From assembly GCF_009762775.1 (NCBI RefSeq), contig NZ_CP046401.1:558001-622000 (forward strand): a stretch of DNA of 64,000 nucleotides. Reading direction: 5' to 3'. A model generated the notes under the pieces. That model had not been told where the DNA came from, did no database searches, and worked only from the letters and a program-made list of their open reading frames with translations. Position numbers and translations under genes: made by a program. Source of the stretch: Maribellus comscasis. Lineage in GTDB: Bacteria; Bacteroidota; Bacteroidia; Bacteroidales; Prolixibacteraceae. This document shows positions 8,262 to 17,534 of this stretch, piece by piece. Every line of letters starts with the position of its first letter. Positions within the stretch are counted from its first letter, which is position 1.

Positions 8262-9929
8262 TTAAGTCAATTCTTTTTCAACAAAATCACCAAGTTTCTT
8301 ATAATATTTATATAAGGTTTTGTATTTCTCAACATTCTCAGGAATTGGATGATATTCCATTTCGAAACCTCCACCCATTTTTGCCTGCGCCTCGCCAAGG
8401 TTTTCGTAAACACCGGCTGCAACTGCTGCTGCCATTGCAGTACCCAGAGCACAAGCTTGTTCTGAATGAGCCACTTTAATTGGCATATCCAGTACGTCGG
8501 CAACAATTTGCATTACCAATTTCGATTTTTTAGCCACACCACCCAGTGCAATTACACCGTCGATGCGGATTCCCTCAGAAATAAAGCGATCGTTAATGGC
8601 TTTTGATCCGAAAGCAGTAGCTTCAACCAATGCACGGAAAATACGAGGAGCATCCGAACCCAGATTCAATCCGATAATCGCTCCTTTTAATGCCTGGTTA
8701 GCATCCGGAGTACGACGACCGTTCATCCAGTCGAGTGCTACGATTCCACTTTCTGCGATAGGAATTTTTTCAGCTTCCTGGCTTAATTTAGCAATGATCT
8801 TGCCTGAAGTTTCATCTATCAGTTTTTTCTTAGTCTCCTCGTCGATCAAATCAGATTCGGCCAAAATATTTTGCATTGGCCACTCGATCAAACGACGAAA
8901 CCAGGCGTAAATATCACCAAATGCCGACTGACCAGCTTCCAAACCTAACATACCCGGAACGATAGATCCGTCAACCTGACCACAAATACCGCTTACCAGT
9001 TTATCACCCACTTCTTCAAGTGGCGCAATCAACATATCGCAAGTTGATGTACCCATTACTTTCGACAAGTGATAAGGCTCAATTTGAGCACCAACAGCAC
9101 CAAGGTGAGCATCAAAAGCTCCTACCCCAATCACCACGTTGGTAGATAGACCTAATTTTTTCGCCCACTCTTCACTCAAAGTTCCTGCCGATACATCGCA
9201 AGTGAAAGTTTCTTTAAACAAACGATCTTTTAAACCGGCTAACATTGGATCAAGCTGAGTCAGGAATTCTTCTGATGGAAGACCACCAAAAGCTTCGTGC
9301 CACATCGCTTTGTGACCGGCAGCACATCGACTTCTTTTTAATGTTTTTGGATCGGTATTACCGGTGAGTAGCGCGGGAATCCAGTCACAATGTTCCACCC
9401 ACGAATATGCAGCTTGATAAACCCTTGCATCCTTACGGATAATATGAAGCAGTTTTGCCCAAAACCATTCTGATGAATAAATTCCACCTTCATATTTTGT
9501 AAAATCAATTTTCCATTTTTTGACCAGCTCGTTAATTTCATCAGCTTCTTTTACTGCCGTGTGATCTTTCCACAATATAAACATGGCATTTGGGTTTTCC
9601 TCAAAGCCGGCAGTTAATGATAGTGGCGTCCCGGTATCATCAACGGCAACAGGAGTGGAACCGGTTGTATCAACAGAAACTCCCACAACTTTTTTAGCAA
9701 CATCGTCTGGAGCATTCTTCAAGGCCTCTTTTATCGTAAATTCCAGTCCCTCCAAATAATCCTGTGGATGTTGACGAAACTGATTCTTCGAGGCTTCACA
9801 ATATAATCCTTGTTTCCAACGGGGATAATTATAAACCGCACCTGAAACTTCTTCACCGCTTTCTACATCAACAATTAATGATCTAACGGAATCAGTTCCA
9901 AAGTCTATTCCTATACAATATTTTTTCAT
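8262..9929 (-). CDS. araB: Ribulokinase, AraB-type FGGY carbohydrate kinase
   Basis: A 555-residue cytoplasmic sugar kinase that phosphorylates a ketopentose (ribulose) with ATP. The N-terminal FGGY domain opens with GIDFGTDSVRSLIVD and the AraB-specific stretch YNYPRWKQGLYCEASKNQFR, HPQDYLEGLE. Later motifs are DTTGSTPV, SRCAAGHKAMWH, the GTSTCDM loop and the C-terminal FGGY domain (LDWMNGRRTPDANQALKGAIIGL, ALGGVAKKSKLVMQIVADVL, EQACALGTAMAAAVAAG). I take the ATG at 9929: the frame extends 9 codons upstream only to a TTG. E. coli AraB also accepts D-ribulose, which matters because the adjacent isomerase relic is of FucI type. A fuculokinase role cannot be excluded. Confidence 0.9.
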   Translation of the reverse strand: MKKYCIGIDFGTDSVRSLIVDVESGEEVSGAVYNYPRWKQGLYCEASKNQFRQHPQDYLEGLEFTIKEALKNAPDDVAKKVVGVSVDTTGSTPVAVDDTGTPLSLTAGFEENPNAMFILWKDHTAVKEADEINELVKKWKIDFTKYEGGIYSSEWFWAKLLHIIRKDARVYQAAYSWVEHCDWIPALLTGNTDPKTLKRSRCAAGHKAMWHEAFGGLPSEEFLTQLDPMLAGLKDRLFKETFTCDVSAGTLSEEWAKKLGLSTNVVIGVGAFDAHLGAVGAQIEPYHLSKVMGTSTCDMLIAPLEEVGDKLVSGICGQVDGSIVPGMLGLEAGQSAFGDIYAWFRRLIEWPMQNILAESDLIDEETKKKLIDETSGKIIAKLSQEAEKIPIAESGIVALDWMNGRRTPDANQALKGAIIGLNLGSDAPRIFRALVEATAFGSKAINDRFISEGIRIDGVIALGGVAKKSKLVMQIVADVLDMPIKVAHSEQACALGTAMAAAVAAGVYENLGEAQAKMGGGFEMEYHPIPENVEKYKTLYKYYKKLGDFVEKELT

Positions 9930-9979
9930 AATAAAATCACACTTATTTATATTCAAGCCACGGAATGATAAGCACCTGA

Positions 9980-12574
9980 CTAGTCATTAAGATTATTCGG
10001 AACCTCAACACCGGAAACAATAATCTTATTTACATCGACATATCCATACACGATGTTTAAAAATGGTTTTCCTCCTTTTAGTCCCACATTTCCAAAACCT
10101 GTTTCAGTAGAAAGAAAACTTGTAAAATCACCTATTTGAGAATCAACGTACAAAATCTGATCAACAGCATCATAGTGCACACCGGTTAGTCCCTGCAAAA
10201 GTCCATAACTTGCCATGGCACGAGCATACCAATGACCGCATTCAAATTCATTAAACGGGTTCCTAATCCGTCCATCGTAGCGTTTCCGTGCTTCCCGTAC
10301 AATCTCTAAGCCTTTTTCAACTTCGCCCATAAACATAAGATGAGAGGCAACCTGGTATTCAATTCCGGTCCATACTTCATTGCTATAAACAAAAGGAAGT
10401 GTTAAGTTATCTCCATGGGGCCAGGTACAAAGTAAAAGGCCTCCTTCATCTCCAACAGCGTAGGTTGGGCGTTGCGGATTAACATGGTCTGTCAAATCGT
10501 TCTTTAAATTGTATTTATGAACGGATACAAGATGACTTTTAACTTTATTTTTATCTACAATATTTTTAAGTCCGGCCATTTCCCCAATCCATGCACCAAG
10601 TATTCCATCTGACAAACATCCGTTACCATATTGATATTTTGGACCTTCCTTTTGCAACAATTCAATTGCTTCTGGTGAATAATTCATCATAATCCCAATT
10701 TTTGATTCAGCAACCGGATCTTTCGCCGTTAAACCATCAATCTTTATTTTCTGAATAAAATACTCACCGTTAAACAGGTCGTTTTCAATCGTCTTTTTCC
10801 CTTTGTTTAATAACTCTTCATAAAATGAGATATCATCGTCCATTGATTTCCCCATTTCAATCATAGCTGATAAAGCGCCCAAATAAAAACTGGTACACAT
10901 TCCATCGGGGCCCCAGAATTCGATGTCATAAGTGTTGTGATGTGGCTCTTCCAAGGTCCCGGTGTGCCTTGGATCCCAGTCTTGGATGCAGTAATCCATA
11001 CTCCTTTTTACATAAGGATATAACTTTTTCATCCATTCATCATTGCCTGAAATACGCCACTCCCGGTAAGCCTTCATAATTCCACCTAACTGTCCGTCAG
11101 CAGCGGCATGAAAGTTATGTCCTTCAACCGGACTAATAGGCAGACTTGCCCTGAAATTCTGATGCCCTTCTTCATTCTGACTGACCTCGAATTCAGTTTC
11201 CCGTAAGGATCTTTCCAGTGCAGGAAATAAATTTGGTATTGCCTGTGCATAATTCCACACATGCGTACACGAACCGGGACAACAACCAGCCGCATCACGG
11301 CATCCTTCCCACCCCCACAGTTTTCCATCTTTCTGGCGCAAAACAGTCGGAGACTTCAGAATAGTAAGATTGGCAGCAACTGCTTCAATTACTTCAGGGG
11401 GCAGCGTACTGGAATAAAAGGCCTTAGAAAATAATTCAGACTTGTTTCTTAACTCATAATAATTCTGTCGCCAGTATTTTATTACTTCTTCAATACTTGT
11501 AAATCTTCCGGAATACCAAGGCTCATAATAAGTATTACTTAAATCGGAACAACAACCGGTTGACGGATCACAATTTTTTGCTATTTCCGTCTTCATATCA
11601 ACAGGAGGAAGACCAGACCGAATATCAGAGTGCGGAACATACCAGGCCATCATTACTTTGATTATCTTCTCTTCGCCTGGCTCTAATTCAAACGGAACAT
11701 ATAGAGAGGCACCTGGCGCCCCATTGGATTTGGTATCTTCTTTGAAAGTAAATTCCGAGATGTCCTTCCAAAATATGGTTCGGGAATCGACCCAGCCACC
11801 ACGAAACCAGGATAAATCAGTTATTGTTTTAGAATCATCGCACATAATTGCAAAGTCCCCTTTATAATGGGGTTTATCTGGTTTACATTCTTGTTTGAGC
11901 AGGAATCCATTACTTATCGCCGAAATTGAATCTCCGCTTTCATATTGTCCTCCCCATTCTTTAGTGATTTCAATTCGCATAAAGTTTTGAGCATGATAAG
12001 AAAAACAAGCCTCTATTCTTTTATTGCTCGTGTTTTTGAATTTGTATTCAAGAGCACCAACCGGCAGACTTGAATTGTCTTCATCAGTAGGGATAAATGG
12101 ACTCCACCCTGTTAATGATACATTTAAGGGAATATCACTATCCTTTAGTTCAATATCTGCAAATGGGAAGCGGGTCTTAAAATTTACTCCTTCAAAGCGT
12201 GGAAAACCATAGTTCTTACTTCGCGCACCATTGCCTGTTCTTGGATTGCCAAATATCTTCCACCCGGGAACAGGCCCCTCAAGTACTTTTGCCCCATTTT
12301 TATATCCTTTTACCGCAATTGCAGCCATCATAAAAGGCTCATTAAAAATATCAGGTTGGTTTCTGACCGACATATGCGAGATAGCTCCTGTTCCTTCAAG
12401 GCAAAACATACCTGCCCCAATACCTCCAATTGGAAAAGCAATTCTGTCCAGGTTTTCTCCTGTATAACTTTCATTAAAATTATGTCCTGACTCTTTTTCG
12501 GCATACGATTTCATATTGTATGAAATCAATGCCAACAATATCGCTAACAACAATGCATGATTCTTATTTTTCAT
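9980..12574 (-). CDS. Secreted GH116-type glycosidase (GBA2/DUF608 superfamily)
   Basis: An 864-residue exported enzyme with a signal peptide (about 1-25). It has the layout of the family containing non-lysosomal glucosylceramidase GBA2 and archaeal beta-glucosidase/xylosidases: an N-terminal beta domain beginning RIAFPIGGIGAGMFCLEG (about 44-61) and a C-terminal (alpha/alpha)6 catalytic domain (DAAGCCPGSCTHVWNYAQAI, SMDYCIQDWDPRHTGTLEEP, HNTYDIEFWGPDGMCTSFY, and CTWPHGDNLTLPFVYSNEVW). The family cleaves beta-linked glucose or xylose with a Glu/Asp pair; I cannot assign the exact catalytic residues by eye. It lies between the 696-residue protein and araB on the same strand, 50 bp before the kinase start. 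Confidence 0.8.
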   Translation of the reverse strand: MKNKNHALLLAILLALISYNMKSYAEKESGHNFNESYTGENLDRIAFPIGGIGAGMFCLEGTGAISHMSVRNQPDIFNEPFMMAAIAVKGYKNGAKVLEGPVPGWKIFGNPRTGNGARSKNYGFPRFEGVNFKTRFPFADIELKDSDIPLNVSLTGWSPFIPTDEDNSSLPVGALEYKFKNTSNKRIEACFSYHAQNFMRIEITKEWGGQYESGDSISAISNGFLLKQECKPDKPHYKGDFAIMCDDSKTITDLSWFRGGWVDSRTIFWKDISEFTFKEDTKSNGAPGASLYVPFELEPGEEKIIKVMMAWYVPHSDIRSGLPPVDMKTEIAKNCDPSTGCCSDLSNTYYEPWYSGRFTSIEEVIKYWRQNYYELRNKSELFSKAFYSSTLPPEVIEAVAANLTILKSPTVLRQKDGKLWGWEGCRDAAGCCPGSCTHVWNYAQAIPNLFPALERSLRETEFEVSQNEEGHQNFRASLPISPVEGHNFHAAADGQLGGIMKAYREWRISGNDEWMKKLYPYVKRSMDYCIQDWDPRHTGTLEEPHHNTYDIEFWGPDGMCTSFYLGALSAMIEMGKSMDDDISFYEELLNKGKKTIENDLFNGEYFIQKIKIDGLTAKDPVAESKIGIMMNYSPEAIELLQKEGPKYQYGNGCLSDGILGAWIGEMAGLKNIVDKNKVKSHLVSVHKYNLKNDLTDHVNPQRPTYAVGDEGGLLLCTWPHGDNLTLPFVYSNEVWTGIEYQVASHLMFMGEVEKGLEIVREARKRYDGRIRNPFNEFECGHWYARAMASYGLLQGLTGVHYDAVDQILYVDSQIGDFTSFLSTETGFGNVGLKGGKPFLNIVYGYVDVNKIIVSGVEVPNNLND

Positions 12575-12692
12575 TTCTATTTTATTTTGTTATTTGTATT
12601 CTATATCTTTTAATATGTACACTATTTAAAATTGCCAACAGAAGCGTAATGCAACATTCTCTCTACCTTCTTGTTATCCTGGTTATTAAAAA

Positions 12693-14783
12693 TTAATCAA
12701 AACTAAGGTCTTTAAAAAAGTCTTTTCCAAAATGATCTACAATCCGGGTATAAGATTCAGCTGCAGCACCATTTCCCCAATCATAAATTGTGAACTCCCC
12801 GATTCCAATCCCTTCACCGCTTGTCATTCCCTGATGGCCGTAATTTTCCATCATAAAACCATAATCTTCCGGGCCAAAAAATGGCCAGGCTTTTTCCCAT
12901 TGCTCTTTTGTTTGTGGATTCTCGGGGCAATACATCATTTCAAATGAAGCATACAAAGCAGCAATTCCCCGTTCTATGTATTCATTCCGGTTCAATAATT
13001 TCCCGTAACGGATAATTAGCTCAGAAAACAAACCCTGACGTGCATCATTCCATTCCCCATCAGCATTCATTACTCCAAAACCGCCAATTGCCCGCACATA
13101 TATATAAGGTGGTTGCCAAGTAGCCTGGTACATCAGTAATTCATCCATTGCCCGTTCACCGTATTCGAGATACTTTTTATTATTGGTAAGCTGATATGCT
13201 TCGAATAAAACCTCTGCAGTCCAGAAAATAGAAAGTGTATTCTGTTTGTATTGATTGTTGCGTTGTTCTTTTTTACCAACCAAATTCTTTGAACCATAGC
13301 CTGAACAAGACCAATAGGTCTCAAAATCTTCCCAGCGCCCTTGCATGATAATTGTTTCAACAATAGCGTCGATACATTTTAATGCTGGTTCGAAATAGGC
13401 TTCATCACTGGTTGCCTTGAACATATTCAGAAGAAACAATGCAGAAACTGCAGACTCCGGAGATTGGTTTAAATGTTGCATCGGTTCCAGGCTATCGAGT
13501 GTTAACCAACCGGGGAAAAAACCATCAGGAGATTGTTTTTTTAGCAATGCATCAGCATACGTTTTGCAATATTCAAGCAAACGCGAGTCTTTTTCCAACT
13601 CGTTATACCACAGAAGCATCTGGTTTGCTGTAAAACTCATGTCCAGAATATGATAGGGTGCGGTATGTGCATCGCGGGTATACGGATTTCGGTTTGAATT
13701 TCCCCAGTACCAATTATCCCAGCCTTTGGAACGGTTGTATTCCCTTCCCCCTATTTCTACTTTTTCCATTTCGGTTGCAATCACTCCAGGGAAAAACCCC
13801 TCTTTTTGAGGAAAAGAAAGCGCCAGTTCTTTCGTTTTTAACGCATATTCCAGCAGTTTTTTATCATTCGTCTGTTTGGCATAACGATATAGTCCGGAAG
13901 CAGATCGTAAGGAACTAAACCATGCCTGATTCCAGACAGAACGAAACCCTCTTTCATTAACCTCTCCGGGATAATTTGGACTTTGCGTTGTATTAACAAT
14001 ATACGTGGGAGCGCCAACATCTTTTCCATCGATATGGATGTCCTGCCAGACACTTTTTTTCCATGAATTAAATGCCCAATTGTATGTGTGTTCTATATAT
14101 TTTTCAGGGGATGCATGTGTTTTCATAACTTTTTTAAATTCATCACTTCCCCAATTATTCCAGAAGAAATCTGCTACTTTTCGCCATGGATTAAACAAAT
14201 CTTCCTTTTTATTGGAATAAAGAATATAAAACCCAAATTCGATATTTCCTTTGGGGAAAATTGCACCGGGCTTTTTTACAAAAAGAATATGCCCGTCAAC
14301 TTCTGAATTGCTAAGTCCGAGTGTTAACAGATTATTTTGTGCATCCATATCCATATACCAGTCTACAGGATTCTCCCCTTTCAGTATATTCAGATAGGGA
14401 ATCAATGCCAACTGTTTTGATTGAGAAGTCACAATTAAAGCCGGCGAACGAAAAACATGTTGAGCAATAATGTGATTATCGGTTGGCGTTAGATGTGGCG
14501 CCCAGTTAAAATCTGGAACAAAAGCAGGCTTTAACTGCATCTTCCAGTCGTCTTGTTGCAGTGTGTCCGGTATTTGAAAATATACTGAAACTTTGATTAT
14601 CTGATCCGAAACTTCAGCATACTCTACTTTCGGGGCTAAATTTCCCAGTTTACCATAATCGATAGCAGATATATAGGCTTCTAATTCTTTAGGTAATTGT
14701 GCGTTACTTTTCGAATAACTTAAAATAGTAATGCAAAAAGCAAATATAAAAACCGTAGTTTTTATGTAATAAAATTTATTCAT
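12693..14783 (-). CDS. Unassigned exported (alpha/alpha)-toroid protein, possible glycosidase
   Basis: A 696-residue protein with a signal peptide (about 1-29, ending S-N-A-Q). Residues about 30-210 look like a beta-rich N-terminal domain. From about 230 to 680 there are repeated helical hairpins typical of six-hairpin glycosidases (SGLYRYAKQTNDKKLLEYAL, YADALLKKQSPDGFFPGWL, ALFLLNMFKATSDEAYFEPAL, VLFEAYQLTNNKKYLEYGE), with aromatic and acidic patches (NWYWGNSNRNPYTRDAHTAPY, FETYWSCSGYGSKN, GEWNDARQGLFSELI). I cannot place it in a named GH or PL family. Its position between GH116 and GH172 genes suggests it acts on the same glycan. A non-enzymatic binding role is also possible. Confidence 0.6.
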   Translation of the reverse strand: MNKFYYIKTTVFIFAFCITILSYSKSNAQLPKELEAYISAIDYGKLGNLAPKVEYAEVSDQIIKVSVYFQIPDTLQQDDWKMQLKPAFVPDFNWAPHLTPTDNHIIAQHVFRSPALIVTSQSKQLALIPYLNILKGENPVDWYMDMDAQNNLLTLGLSNSEVDGHILFVKKPGAIFPKGNIEFGFYILYSNKKEDLFNPWRKVADFFWNNWGSDEFKKVMKTHASPEKYIEHTYNWAFNSWKKSVWQDIHIDGKDVGAPTYIVNTTQSPNYPGEVNERGFRSVWNQAWFSSLRSASGLYRYAKQTNDKKLLEYALKTKELALSFPQKEGFFPGVIATEMEKVEIGGREYNRSKGWDNWYWGNSNRNPYTRDAHTAPYHILDMSFTANQMLLWYNELEKDSRLLEYCKTYADALLKKQSPDGFFPGWLTLDSLEPMQHLNQSPESAVSALFLLNMFKATSDEAYFEPALKCIDAIVETIIMQGRWEDFETYWSCSGYGSKNLVGKKEQRNNQYKQNTLSIFWTAEVLFEAYQLTNNKKYLEYGERAMDELLMYQATWQPPYIYVRAIGGFGVMNADGEWNDARQGLFSELIIRYGKLLNRNEYIERGIAALYASFEMMYCPENPQTKEQWEKAWPFFGPEDYGFMMENYGHQGMTSGEGIGIGEFTIYDWGNGAAAESYTRIVDHFGKDFFKDLSFD

Positions 14784-14857
14784 AATTTGATTTAATTGAT
14801 ATATTATTTCAGTTAAATTATTCCTGATGATTTAGGTTAAGAATGGAGTTTTTATGT

Positions 14858-16036
14858 TTATTTTTCATTGCCCCATAGATCTCTTTTATTACCATGTGCA
14901 TTTCTCCAGGCATCCCTCCATAAATGGATGTCGACGGCCCTTATTGCAGGTAAAGGTTTACGTTCTTCTTTGCTAAACGACCTTGGCAAAGGAGCTGCTT
15001 TATGCTGGTACCAGTAGGCGACTGAAGCTAGATCCAGTGTTAAATTGTTATTATGTCCATGTTCAATTGTAAATTTGCAGGATTTATCGAAGTACACGGG
15101 ATCGGAAAGTAAAAACCGATATACGTGAGTACGGCCAAGCCAGCCTGTTTCATTATTTACCCGGGGATACCCAAAATAAGGATGGTAAAATAATTCTTTG
15201 GGACTCCATGAGGTATTAAAAAAATCTTCAGTACCGGTTCCAACTATGGACGGTGTTTTTTCCCCGTCAATAAAAACCATCTCATCTCCTTCGCCATACC
15301 ACATCGTTGTAGGACAATTGATGTAGTAATTTACCCCTACAAACTGCCCCTTACCTTTAATGTCAGCAAAGACATAATTTTCATCACCAGTTAAATTATT
15401 TCCCTGTTCTCCAAGCGTACCCCATTCATTCTCGCCTTCAGGCAATGCTTTTGTAACTTCTCTATTGTACCAGGCATGAAAACGTCCGCAGTCCTCAGGA
15501 AGTTTGTCCATTTCAACATAATCGATATTGAAATAGAATGCGCTGATTTCGGTTCCGGATTGGTTCTCAATTTCTATTTTAGCGCCGTTGGAAAAAGGCA
15601 TCGCAAAATAACTAACATACGATTTTCCTACTGCAGGGGCAACGGTAAGCGGGGCGCTTACGAAATCGTATGTTTCGTCCCAGCCATTTCCAAAAAAAGA
15701 ACCAAGCGGCGCTTCAACCGAAGGAAACGAATTGCCATCCCAATACATACGTAAAATCACATCATTCCGATTTACTTTGTCAGCTTTGGGAGCTATTGTA
15801 ATCCAAATATGATTGATTATTCCAGCCCCTTCCACATTCATAATAACCATCTTTTCACCATCCTTTATATTAGTAAAACGATCATTATTTCCACCTGTCT
15901 TGTCATAACTGCCAACACGTTTTGATTTTACACCTTCTCTGATTTTAGTAAGCGAAAACATCTCATTGTCCATATTTTGTGCAAACAAATAGCTGGTACA
16001 AAAAAGGAATAAATTAATTAAGATAATTCTTTTCAT
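14858..16036 (-). CDS. Secreted GH172 (DUF2961) enzyme, furanosidase-like
   Basis: A 392-residue exported protein (signal peptide 1-19, F-A-Q). It matches the DUF2961 fold, now family GH172: GYDKTGGNND-type substrate loop (here GSYDKTGGNNDRF at 42-54), GAGIINHIWIT, WDGNSFPSVEAPLGSFFG, WYGEGDEMVFIDGE and the signature GTGTEDFF, with E270 a candidate catalytic acid. Known members are a difructose-dianhydride I synthase/hydrolase and exo-acting alpha-D-arabinofuranosidases. Length is close to the single-domain family core. It lies between the FucP-type permease and the 696-residue protein, same strand, short spacers. Confidence 0.85.
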   Translation of the reverse strand: MKRIILINLFLFCTSYLFAQNMDNEMFSLTKIREGVKSKRVGSYDKTGGNNDRFTNIKDGEKMVIMNVEGAGIINHIWITIAPKADKVNRNDVILRMYWDGNSFPSVEAPLGSFFGNGWDETYDFVSAPLTVAPAVGKSYVSYFAMPFSNGAKIEIENQSGTEISAFYFNIDYVEMDKLPEDCGRFHAWYNREVTKALPEGENEWGTLGEQGNNLTGDENYVFADIKGKGQFVGVNYYINCPTTMWYGEGDEMVFIDGEKTPSIVGTGTEDFFNTSWSPKELFYHPYFGYPRVNNETGWLGRTHVYRFLLSDPVYFDKSCKFTIEHGHNNNLTLDLASVAYWYQHKAAPLPRSFSKEERKPLPAIRAVDIHLWRDAWRNAHGNKRDLWGNEK

Positions 16037-16068
16037 TAGATTTGATATTTATGATTATTCTTTCAAGT

Positions 16069-17508
16069 TTATATAGAAGGGGTTCTTTTGTTCATTCCAA
16101 CCAAAACCCCGTAAAATGCAACTACAATAAAAGCAAAAGCAGGGACCCAGTAAGCCAGTTTTATACTTCCGGCCTGGTCTGAGACAATTCCCTGAATTTG
16201 TGTTAAAACAGCAGCCCCGGCAATGGCCATCACCATACCTGCACCGCCTATTTTTGTATCTTCGCCCAATCCGCTAATTCCCAGCCCATAAATAGTAGGA
16301 AACATAAGCGACATTGAACCGGAAACTCCCATCAATGCATACACCCCCACATTGCCTTCCCCATAAATGGTAACAACACAAAGAACCGCCGCTAAAACAC
16401 CAAGCGCTGTCAGCATTGTTCTTGGCTTGAAAAAGCGCATTAGCCAGGTGCATATAAACCGTGCAACTACAAAAAGGATTAATGACATGATATAGTAAGT
16501 GGCACCCGCTTGTTCAGGTGTTCTTGGAAGTAAGGGTTCAAGGCCAAGCCAGTCAACCAGGTTATAAAATCCGGCAGCAACAGGCTCAACATTTCGTAAT
16601 GCCTGAATAACTTCACCGGAAGAGGGATTGGCCCCAAGCCCGGCAATTACTGAATCCAGGTTCAATTGCTGCATAACGTAACGGATCGTAAATGACCACA
16701 CTGCAATTTGTGCGCCGACATAGAAAAACTGGGCTATCACTCCCCATGTATAGTTTCGTTTTTTTATCAGCCTGCGAAATGTTCCAACAAAATCAAGCTT
16801 TTTATCATCTTCTTTCAGGTTGGGCATTTTTGTTAAAAAAATCATGATCAGGATAGTGACCATAACTACACCCACGGCCAGGTACGTGGTTGTTACTGCA
16901 TTTAGCTCTGTTCCCTGTATTTTTGCCAGCTCGGCCGGAGACATTGCGGCCCGTTCAGCTGGCCCCAATGTACTTAATTGTGAAAGAACAAATACCTGGC
17001 TGATAACAACACCACTTATCGCCCCAAACGGGTTAAAAGATTGTGCAAAATTTAGTCGCCGTGTAGCTGTTGACTCCGGGCCAATTGCAAAAACATACGA
17101 ATTGGTTGATGTCTCAAGTATCGACAACCCGGCAAACAAAACAATTATTGCCAGCAGGAACATCAAAAAACCAATCCCAATATTGGTACGTGAAACCAGC
17201 ATCGCAGGATAAAACAAAAATGCTCCCGAGGCATACATCCCCAATCCCAGCATCACGCCTGATTTATAGCTGAACCGTTTTATAAACAATGCTCCCGGGA
17301 TGGCAAAACAACCATAGCCAATTAAATAGCATGCAACCTGGATCCAGGCTGTTTTAGTATCGGTCAAACTCATTATGCGTTTAAACGCCGCAAGCATAGT
17401 ATCCGTTAAATTATTGGGCACTGCCCAGGCAAAAAACAAGGAAGTGAGTAATATAAACGGCCACAAAATTCCTTTGGGAATAATCGATTGATTTTCTATG
17501 TTTTTCAT
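16069..17508 (-). CDS. fucP: MFS permease of the L-fucose:H+ symporter family
   Basis: A 479-residue inner-membrane carrier with about 12 hydrophobic segments. It matches the FHS family: TM1 FILLTSLFFAWAVPNNLTD (the Asp at 36 corresponds to the essential Asp46 of E. coli FucP), LSILETSTNSYV (E132, corresponding to Glu135), and RLNFAQSFNPFGAISG. Known relatives carry L-fucose, glucose/galactose or N-acetylglucosamine, and some carry pentoses. The Asp/Glu pair favours proton-coupled uptake of a fucose- or arabinose-like sugar. It is an extra-long member (FucP is about 440) because of the insert between TM5 and TM6 and the loop around 280-330. Confidence 0.85.
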   Translation of the reverse strand: MKNIENQSIIPKGILWPFILLTSLFFAWAVPNNLTDTMLAAFKRIMSLTDTKTAWIQVACYLIGYGCFAIPGALFIKRFSYKSGVMLGLGMYASGAFLFYPAMLVSRTNIGIGFLMFLLAIIVLFAGLSILETSTNSYVFAIGPESTATRRLNFAQSFNPFGAISGVVISQVFVLSQLSTLGPAERAAMSPAELAKIQGTELNAVTTTYLAVGVVMVTILIMIFLTKMPNLKEDDKKLDFVGTFRRLIKKRNYTWGVIAQFFYVGAQIAVWSFTIRYVMQQLNLDSVIAGLGANPSSGEVIQALRNVEPVAAGFYNLVDWLGLEPLLPRTPEQAGATYYIMSLILFVVARFICTWLMRFFKPRTMLTALGVLAAVLCVVTIYGEGNVGVYALMGVSGSMSLMFPTIYGLGISGLGEDTKIGGAGMVMAIAGAAVLTQIQGIVSDQAGSIKLAYWVPAFAFIVVAFYGVLVGMNKRTPSI

Positions 17509-17534
17509 ATAATATATTGGTTGGATTAGACTTA

